NCBI RefSeq assembly: GCF_003217325.1
Contig: NZ_QJTI01000003.1
Location: forward strand, 234,498-298,497
Source: Rhodopseudomonas faecalis
GTDB lineage: Bacteria; Pseudomonadota; Alphaproteobacteria; Rhizobiales; Xanthobacteraceae
Direction of reading: 5' to 3'
DNA: 64,000 nucleotides
A program made the position numbers and the translations under genes. The notes under the pieces were generated by a model. That model was given only the letters and a program-made list of their open reading frames with translations, ran no database searches and was not told where the DNA came from. Shown here piece by piece: positions 58,852 through 64,000 of the stretch. Numbering within the stretch: the stretch's first letter is position 1; every line of letters begins with the position of its first letter.

Positions 58852-59873
58852 GCGCGCTTGCCGGTCTGATTGCCACCGCCGAACGGCTGCCGCTGCCCGA
58901 CGTGGTGATCCGCGCCGGCATCAAGCAACTATGCGCGCGCACCGCCAAGCGCTGGACCAGCGGCGATGCCGCTTCCGACGCCGCGTTCGCGGAAGCGATG
59001 GCGGCGCGCGCCATCGCCGAACACACCGACGCCGCCAACACCCAGCATTATGAGGTGCCGGCGGCGTTCTTCGCGCTGGTGCTCGGCCCGAACCGCAAAT
59101 ACTCGTCCTGCTATTACAACGAGCCGAGCTCGACGCTGCAGGAGGCGGAAGAAGAAGCGCTGCGCCAGACCGTGGAGCACGCCGGCCTCACCGATGGCCA
59201 CAGCATCCTTGAACTTGGCTGCGGCTGGGGCTCGTTGTCGCTGTGGATGGCGCGGCAGTTTCCCAACTCCACCATCGTCGCGGTGTCGAACTCACAGTCG
59301 CAGCGCCGCTACATCGAAGGCGAAGCCGCGGCGCGCGGGCTCGCCAACCTCACCGTGATCACCAGCGACATGAATGCGTTCAAGCCGAACCGGCGCTTTG
59401 ACCGCATCGTGTCGGTCGAAATGTTCGAGCACATGATGAATTGGCGCGAGCTGATGCTACGGATGCGCGGCTGGCTGACGCCGGAGGGCCGGTTCTTCAT
59501 GCATGTGTTCGCGCATCGCGCCGGCTGCTATCTGTTCGATCGCGCCGACCAGGAAGATTGGATCGCGCAGCATTTCTTCACCGGCGGGGTGATGCCGAGC
59601 CATCATCTGATCCGGCAATATGCCGATCTGTTCACGGTGGAGAAGGAATGGCGCTGGAGCGGCGTGCATTATCAGCGCACGGCGCAGGACTGGCTGCGGC
59701 AATTCGATCTGCACCGCGATTCGATCGAACGAGTGCTGCGCCCCGTCTATGGCCGCGACACCGCGCTGTGGATGCGGCGCTGGCGCTGGTTTTTCCTCGC
59801 CACCGAAGGACTGTTCGGCTTTGCGGATGGCGAGGAATGGGGCGTCAGCCATTATCTGCTGACACCGAGCTGA
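58848..59873 (+). CDS. CFA-synthase-family SAM-dependent methyltransferase
   Basis: 341 residues, shorter than classical cyclopropane synthases. The N-terminal part includes NTQHYEVPAAFFALVLGPNRKYSSCYY, quoted in part as HYEVPAAFF and KYSSCYY. The SAM-binding loop is SILELGCGWGSLSLWMA, the acidic SAM contact follows in TIVAVSNSQSQRRYIE, and the helix DRIVSVEMFEHMMNW carries the conserved Glu of the active site. This resembles the UfaM/tuberculostearate-type methylases that act on unsaturated phospholipid chains. It is coupled to the DUF1295 gene by a 4-bp overlap. The product lipid is unknown. Confidence 0.9.
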   Translation: MSALAGLIATAERLPLPDVVIRAGIKQLCARTAKRWTSGDAASDAAFAEAMAARAIAEHTDAANTQHYEVPAAFFALVLGPNRKYSSCYYNEPSSTLQEAEEEALRQTVEHAGLTDGHSILELGCGWGSLSLWMARQFPNSTIVAVSNSQSQRRYIEGEAAARGLANLTVITSDMNAFKPNRRFDRIVSVEMFEHMMNWRELMLRMRGWLTPEGRFFMHVFAHRAGCYLFDRADQEDWIAQHFFTGGVMPSHHLIRQYADLFTVEKEWRWSGVHYQRTAQDWLRQFDLHRDSIERVLRPVYGRDTALWMRRWRWFFLATEGLFGFADGEEWGVSHYLLTPS

Positions 59874-59886
59874 GCCGGCGCTTGTC

Positions 59887-59930
59887 GAAGACAAGACGTG
59901 GATGGCCGGGACGTCGCCCGGCCATGACGT
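59887..59930. repeat. Partial family C repeat
   Basis: GAAGACAAGACGTGGATGGC, then CGGGACGTCGCCCGGCCATGACGTG, containing GGCCGGG-ACGTCG-CCCGGCC. It is the likely end of the methyltransferase transcript. Confidence 0.6.
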
Positions 59931-59957
59931 GCGAAGAAGCAACAAGTCGTGGTGATA

Positions 59958-61133
59958 TCACTCCGCCGCGGGCAATGGCCGCTGCAGCGGAAACAGCTCG
60001 GCGGTGCTGGCGCGCGGCTCTGACGCCGCGATCGGCGCTGCGTCGCTAAAATCCAGCTCTTCGATGCGGCCGGCGCGGCGCTCGATCTTGTCGGCGGTGA
60101 TCAGGATCTGGCGGACGTCGTCATTGACCTGACCAAAATGGGTTTGCAGCTTGGCGACGCGCTCGCGCAACCGGCCAAGATCGTCATTGAGCGCCAGTAC
60201 CTCGGTGCGAATCTGATCGGCGGCATCGCGCATCTGCGCGTCTTTCAAAATCTGCTGCATCACCTGGATCGCCAGCATCAAGAGCGACGGCGACACCAGC
60301 ACCACCCGGGCGCGGTAAGCCTTCTGCACCACGTCGTCAAAGCCGTCGTGGATTTCGGCATAGACCGATTCCGAGGGCACGAACATCAAAGCGGTGTCCT
60401 GGGTCTCGCCCGGGATCAGATATTTGCCGGCGATATCGGCGACATGGCGCAGCACGTCGCCGCGCAGCCGCTGCGCCGCGGCACGCCGCTCGTGCTCGTT
60501 GCGCGCCTGATGCAGCGCGGTGATCGCCTCCAGCGGAAACTTAGCGTCGATGCAGAGCGGCCGCTGATCGGGCAGAAACACCACGCAGTCCGGACGCTTG
60601 CCGGTCGACAGCGTGTATTGGAATGCGTAGCCGCCCTTCGGCAGCCCGTCCTGCACGATCGCCTCCATGCGCGCCTGGCCGAATGCGCCGCGCGCCTGCT
60701 TGTTGCCGAGCACATCGCGCAGCGTGGTCACCTGCGCGGTGAGATCGCTGAGGCTGCGATTGGCGTGATCGATGATGCCGAGCCGCTCATGCAGCGCATG
60801 CAGGCTCTCCATGGTGTGGCGCGCCGACTGCGCCATCGATTGGCCAACGCGGTGCGTCACCGAATCGAGCCGTTCGCCGACCGCGCGTGCCATCTCGGCC
60901 TGCCGCCCGGCCAGCGCCTGCCCCATCGCCGCGATTCGGCCATTGGCCTCGTGCTGGGCGCGCATCAATTGCTCGAGCCGGTAATCGACCTCGCTGGCGC
61001 GGCGCGGACCGGCGCCGCGCGCCACCACCACCACGATCACCGCCAGCAGCAGCAGCGTCAGCGCCGCAAAGCCGGACGCCGCCATCGCCACCGTGACCGC
61101 CACATCGCCAACGATGAACAGGATGTCGTGCAT
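59958..61133 (-). CDS. rmuC: DNA recombination protein RmuC
   Basis: 391 residues. One N-terminal membrane span (about 15-38, SGFAALTLLLLAVIVVVVARG) is followed by a coiled coil (about 45-150) and the RmuC nuclease-like core (LPKGGYAFQYTLSTGKRPDCVVFL, PLCIDAKFPLEA, TALMFVPSESVYAEIHDGFDD, each in part). RmuC limits recombination at inverted repeats and is anti-phage in some species. It is divergent from the def-fmt-truA cluster, an arrangement conserved in many alphaproteobacteria. Confidence 0.94.
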   Translation of the reverse strand: MHDILFIVGDVAVTVAMAASGFAALTLLLLAVIVVVVARGAGPRRASEVDYRLEQLMRAQHEANGRIAAMGQALAGRQAEMARAVGERLDSVTHRVGQSMAQSARHTMESLHALHERLGIIDHANRSLSDLTAQVTTLRDVLGNKQARGAFGQARMEAIVQDGLPKGGYAFQYTLSTGKRPDCVVFLPDQRPLCIDAKFPLEAITALHQARNEHERRAAAQRLRGDVLRHVADIAGKYLIPGETQDTALMFVPSESVYAEIHDGFDDVVQKAYRARVVLVSPSLLMLAIQVMQQILKDAQMRDAADQIRTEVLALNDDLGRLRERVAKLQTHFGQVNDDVRQILITADKIERRAGRIEELDFSDAAPIAASEPRASTAELFPLQRPLPAAE

Positions 61134-61406
61134 CGCCGCGTCAGCCCGCGATCAACCGGCAACCCGCTTCAAGCCGCGGCTTCGCCTGACCAAAATCGAT
61201 CCACTCCCGCATCCGCCCCCTCATTGTCAGGGCGGCATGCGCCGCACCCTACCCGCTCGGCTTGTAGCAGATCGCAGGCCAAACGGAACAAAGAAAGAAC
61301 ACTGCAGTTAATGCCGCCTTAGTTGCAACGCTCAAGCAAGCCTGCGCTGAAAGTGGCATCCATGAGCGCATTGACCGCGCCAAGGCCGCAGATTAAATCG
61401 CAACTC

Positions 61407-61934
61407 ATGGCCCTTCGCGAAATCATCATCGTTCCCGACAAGCAGCTGCGTCAGGTCTCCCAGCCGGTGGAAACCGTGACCCCGGAGATCCGCAAGCTCG
61501 CCGACGACATGTTCGAGACCATGTACGATGCCCCCGGCATCGGCCTGGCCGCGATCCAGATCGCTCAGCCGGTGCGGCTGATCACCATGGATCTGGTGCG
61601 CAAGGAAGGGGGCGGCGCCAGCGAACCGCGCGCCTTCATCAATCCTGAGATCATCGGCGCGTCCGAAGAGATGCGGGTCTATGAGGAAGGCTGCCTGTCG
61701 ATCCCGAACTATTACGCCGAGGTCGAGCGCCCGGCGAAGGTGCGGATCCGCTACACCGATCTCGACGGCAAGCTGCATGAGGAGGACGCCGAAGGGCTGT
61801 TCGCCACCTGCATCCAGCACGAGATCGACCATCTCGGCGGCACGCTGTTCATCGACCATCTGTCGCGCCTCAAGCGCGCTCTGGTGATGCGCAAGTTCGA
61901 AAAGGCCGCCAAGCGCGGCTACAAATTCGTCTGA
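61407..61934 (+). CDS. def: Peptide deformylase
   Basis: Removes the formyl group from the initiator methionine of nascent proteins. It has 175 residues from ATG 61407 ([16 protein letters not shown]); the frame upstream to 61323 is non-family. The three active-site motifs are complete: [22 protein letters not shown] (metal Cys) and QHEIDHLGG (metal His pair and Glu). It is the first gene of def-fmt-truA and 73 bp from fmt. Confidence 0.97.
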   Translation: MALREIIIVPDKQLRQVSQPVETVTPEIRKLADDMFETMYDAPGIGLAAIQIAQPVRLITMDLVRKEGGGASEPRAFINPEIIGASEEMRVYEEGCLSIPNYYAEVERPAKVRIRYTDLDGKLHEEDAEGLFATCIQHEIDHLGGTLFIDHLSRLKRALVMRKFEKAAKRGYKFV

Positions 61935-62007
61935 CCCTGCGCCCGCGACCGGCCGGCGATCGGCGGCCGCTTTGCCGCGGCGCTGACCTGTGCGGGACTT
62001 TGTGGCC

Positions 62008-62940
62008 ATGCCCCTTCGCCTGATTTTCATGGGCACCCCTGATTTTGCGGTGCCGACGCTGCGTGCGCTAGCCGAACGCGGCCACGAGATCGTTGCGGTC
62101 TATACCCGCGAGGCCAAGCCGGCCGGGCGCGGCATGAAGCTGCAACCGACCCCGGTGGAGCAGGAGGCGCGCAAGCTCGGCATTCCGGTGCTGACGCCGA
62201 AAACGCTGCGCACGCCGGACGCCGCCGCCGAATTTGCGGCGTTTCAGGCCGATGCCGCGGTGGTGGTCGCCTATGGCATGATCCTGCCGCAGGCGATTTT
62301 GGATGCCCCGAAATTCGGCTGCTTCAATCTGCACGGCTCGCTGTTGCCGCGCTGGCGCGGCGCCGCGCCGATCAATCGCGCGATCATGGCCGGCGACGCC
62401 GAAAGCGGCGTGATGGTCATGAAGATGGATGTCGGGCTCGACACCGGCGATGTGGCGATGACCGCGCGGCTGCCGATCACCGAGACCATGACCGCGGTCG
62501 ATCTGCATGACGCGCTGGCGCCGCTCGGCGCCGCGCTGATGGCCGATGCCATGGCCGCGCTGGAGCGCGGCGAGCTTTCCTTCGTCAAGCAGAGCGAGGA
62601 CGGCGTCACCTACGCCGCCAAGATCGACAAGGCCGAAGCGCGCATCGACTGGAGCAAGCCGGCGGCCGAGGTGCTGCGCCATATTCACGGGCTGTCGCCG
62701 TTCCCCGGCGCCTGGTGCGAGCTGCCGCTCGATGGCGAGCCGGTGCGCATCAAGCTTTTGCGCTGCGAGGCCGCGCGCGGCGGCGGCGAGCCCGGCGCGC
62801 TGCTCGGCGACGACCTGACCATCGCCTGCGGCGACGGCGCGCTGCGCGTGCTGCAATTGCAGCGCGCCGGCAAGCAGCCGATGTCGGCCGAGCAGTTCCT
62901 GCGCGGCACGCCAGTGAAACCGCCGCTGCGGATGTGTTAG
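62008..62940 (+). CDS. fmt: Methionyl-tRNA formyltransferase
   Basis: Formylates initiator Met-tRNA using 10-formyltetrahydrofolate. It has 310 residues from ATG 62008 (MPLRLIFMGTPDFAVPTL); the GTG at 61990 gives an unlikely N-terminus. Catalytic segments are FNLHGSLLPRWRGAAPINRAI (quoted in part, NLHGSLLPRWRGAAPI), with the conserved Asn/His/Asp triad, and GLDTGDV. The C-terminal OB-like domain (LLRCEAARGG, LRVLQLQRAGKQPMSAEQFLRG) binds tRNA. It sits between def and truA. Confidence 0.97.
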   Translation: MPLRLIFMGTPDFAVPTLRALAERGHEIVAVYTREAKPAGRGMKLQPTPVEQEARKLGIPVLTPKTLRTPDAAAEFAAFQADAAVVVAYGMILPQAILDAPKFGCFNLHGSLLPRWRGAAPINRAIMAGDAESGVMVMKMDVGLDTGDVAMTARLPITETMTAVDLHDALAPLGAALMADAMAALERGELSFVKQSEDGVTYAAKIDKAEARIDWSKPAAEVLRHIHGLSPFPGAWCELPLDGEPVRIKLLRCEAARGGGEPGALLGDDLTIACGDGALRVLQLQRAGKQPMSAEQFLRGTPVKPPLRMC

Positions 62941-63006
62941 GTGCAAATGGCGCCGATCGCGCCACGCGCTGCGATCCGCCATTTCCTCCTGTGAGCGACG
63001 CCCGCC

Positions 63007-63747
63007 ATGCCCCGCTACAAGCTGACCATCGAATATGACGGCACGCCCTATTGCGGCTGGCAGCGCCAGGACAATGGCAGCACCGTGCAAGGCTCGCTGG
63101 AAGCAGCAGCGCAGGCGATCTGCGGCGTGCCGGTGCGCGTGCACGGCGCCGGCCGCACCGATGCCGGCGTGCATGCCCGCGGCCAGGTGGCGCATTGCGA
63201 CGTGCCCAAAGAGCTGCCGCCCGGCCGGTTTCGCGATGCGATCAACGCCCATCTGCGGCCGCAGCCGATCGCGGTGATCGACGCCGACGTCGTCGCCGAC
63301 GATTTCGAGGCGCGTTTTTCTGCGATCAAGCGCCACTACGTCTATCGGATCAGCAACCGCCGCGCCAATCTGGCGCTCGATATCGCGCGCAGCTGGCGCG
63401 TGCCGCGCCGGCTCGACAGCGACGCGATGCACGAGGCCGCGCAGCGCCTGGTCGGCAAGCACGATTTCACCACGTTCCGCGATACCGAGTGCCAGGCCAA
63501 ATCAGCCGACAAGACACTCGATCAGCTCGACGTGATCCGCGACGGCGACGAGATCCGGGTGATCACCTCGGCGCGCTCATACCTGCACAGCCAGGTGCGC
63601 TCGATGGTCGGTTCGCTGGTCTGGGTCGGCGAAGGGCGCTGGAGCGCCGATGATCTTGCCGCCGCGCTCACCGCGCGCAGCCGCGCCGCCTGCGGTCCGG
63701 TGGCGCCGCCCGACGGGCTGTATCTGATGCGGGTCGATTACCCATAG
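63007..63747 (+). CDS. truA: tRNA pseudouridine synthase TruA
   Basis: Converts uridines 38-40 of the tRNA anticodon arm to pseudouridine. It is 246 residues, normal length. The catalytic Asp is in [17 protein letters not shown], the basic surface follows in [11 protein letters not shown], and the late block [22 protein letters not shown] (in part, [16 protein letters not shown]) is present. It is the last gene of the def-fmt-truA cluster. Confidence 0.97.
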   Translation: MPRYKLTIEYDGTPYCGWQRQDNGSTVQGSLEAAAQAICGVPVRVHGAGRTDAGVHARGQVAHCDVPKELPPGRFRDAINAHLRPQPIAVIDADVVADDFEARFSAIKRHYVYRISNRRANLALDIARSWRVPRRLDSDAMHEAAQRLVGKHDFTTFRDTECQAKSADKTLDQLDVIRDGDEIRVITSARSYLHSQVRSMVGSLVWVGEGRWSADDLAAALTARSRAACGPVAPPDGLYLMRVDYP

Positions 63748-63825
63748 AGGCAACGAGTCGTTCCGGTCACCGCACCGGGTCTTTCCGGGGCGAGCAGCCG
63801 CGCGGTCCGACGCAGCCGCGGCCTG

Positions 63826-63870
63826 CTCCCTCGCCCCGCTTGCGGGGAGAGGGCTGGGGTGAGGGGGCGC
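63826..63870. repeat. Palindromic repeat family A
   Basis: CCCTCGCCCCGC-TT-GCGGGGAGAGGG, then CTGGGGTGAGGGGGCGC. Same core and flank as the copies at 17453 and 15123. It lies downstream of truA. Confidence 0.85.
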
Positions 63871-63940
63871 TTGCGCCAATCGCAACGGTTCGGCCCCGTT
63901 GATTCGCCCCCTTGTATCTGCCCATCGACGGAGATGTGCG

Positions 63941-64000
63941 ATGGAAGCGACGAAGCGCTTTGGCCGGTGGCCACCGGCCAAAGCGCGCGGCGACGTCGCC
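63941..64000 (+). CDS. Possible start of a gene running off the window
   Basis: ATG 63941 has GGAG at 63930-63933, seven bases upstream, and the frame is open for 20 codons to the edge (MEATKRFGRWPPAKARGDVA). The N-terminus is basic. I do not recognise it. A perfect 32-bp palindrome sits in codons 6 to 16. The alternative is that this is non-coding and the palindrome is a repeat or transcription element. Confidence 0.3.
   Translation, partial: MEATKRFGRWPPAKARGDVA
63955..63986. repeat. Perfect 32-bp palindrome
   Basis: GCGCTTTGGCCGGTGG joined directly to its reverse complement, with no spacer. No other copy is seen in the window. Confidence 0.85.

Overview
The window is GC-rich alphaproteobacterial chromosome. 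Gene content and order point to the Bradyrhizobium/Rhodopseudomonas branch, with a Rhodopseudomonas-like genome most likely. The pointers are rmuC/def-fmt-truA, an rcdA-type DUF1465 gene, plant-type gshA, gltBD, a ROSE-like thermometer on a small heat-shock gene, and several families of dispersed palindromic repeats. I see no prophage, insertion sequence, CRISPR array, rRNA or tRNA. This is mostly core genome, so the interest lies in unusual variants of known genes and in non-coding elements.

Layout. 0-8 kb: 3' part of a repair-type ATP-dependent DNA ligase, a small DUF6460 membrane protein, a metallo-beta-lactamase-fold hydrolase, DUF952-pyrD, an orphan S24 (LexA/CI-like) regulator, alpha carbonic anhydrase, and TIGR02186 with a TauE/SafE exporter. 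8-17.5 kb: a PodJ-like polarity protein, then a beta-oxidation set (acyl-CoA dehydrogenase, thiolase, FadB/J-type fusion). 17.4-22.7 kb: a repeat-rich gap and a redox cluster (GST, OxyR-like regulator, 1-Cys peroxiredoxin, MarR regulator, gshA). 22.9-31 kb: a secreted PAN-domain protein, a small membrane protein, gltD and gltB. 31-36.8 kb: a secreted Pro-rich protein, hsp20 with a ROSE-like 5' UTR, a lysophospholipase-like hydrolase, galU, a diguanylate cyclase and DUF7662.

36.8-45.5 kb: a BBP2-type outer-membrane protein and kdsD. Then, on one strand, a TauE exporter, lytic transglycosylase, SGNH-fold DUF459 protein and AmpG, which read as an envelope/peptidoglycan-recycling neighbourhood. 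45.5-54 kb: wrbA and pirin with a divergent LysR regulator, a DsbD-alpha-like protein, YqgE, a large EAL/GGDEF membrane protein, a quinone oxidoreductase and DUF1192. 54-64 kb: a probable small RNA with a strong terminator, rcdA, rpmE with its terminator, an MsbA-like ABC exporter, GNAT, DUF1295 plus a CFA-synthase-like methyltransferase, rmuC, def-fmt-truA, and the possible start of another gene.

The observations I would check first are: an unannotated-looking sRNA whose loop exposes CUCCU (about 54130-54226); an OxyR homologue lacking the second redox cysteine beside a 1-Cys peroxiredoxin; a DUF459 SGNH protein with both Ser and His catalytic positions replaced; a palindromic repeat translated inside the DNA ligase linker; and the ROSE-like hairpin on hsp20. 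All calls are from reading the sequence only; no database search was run.
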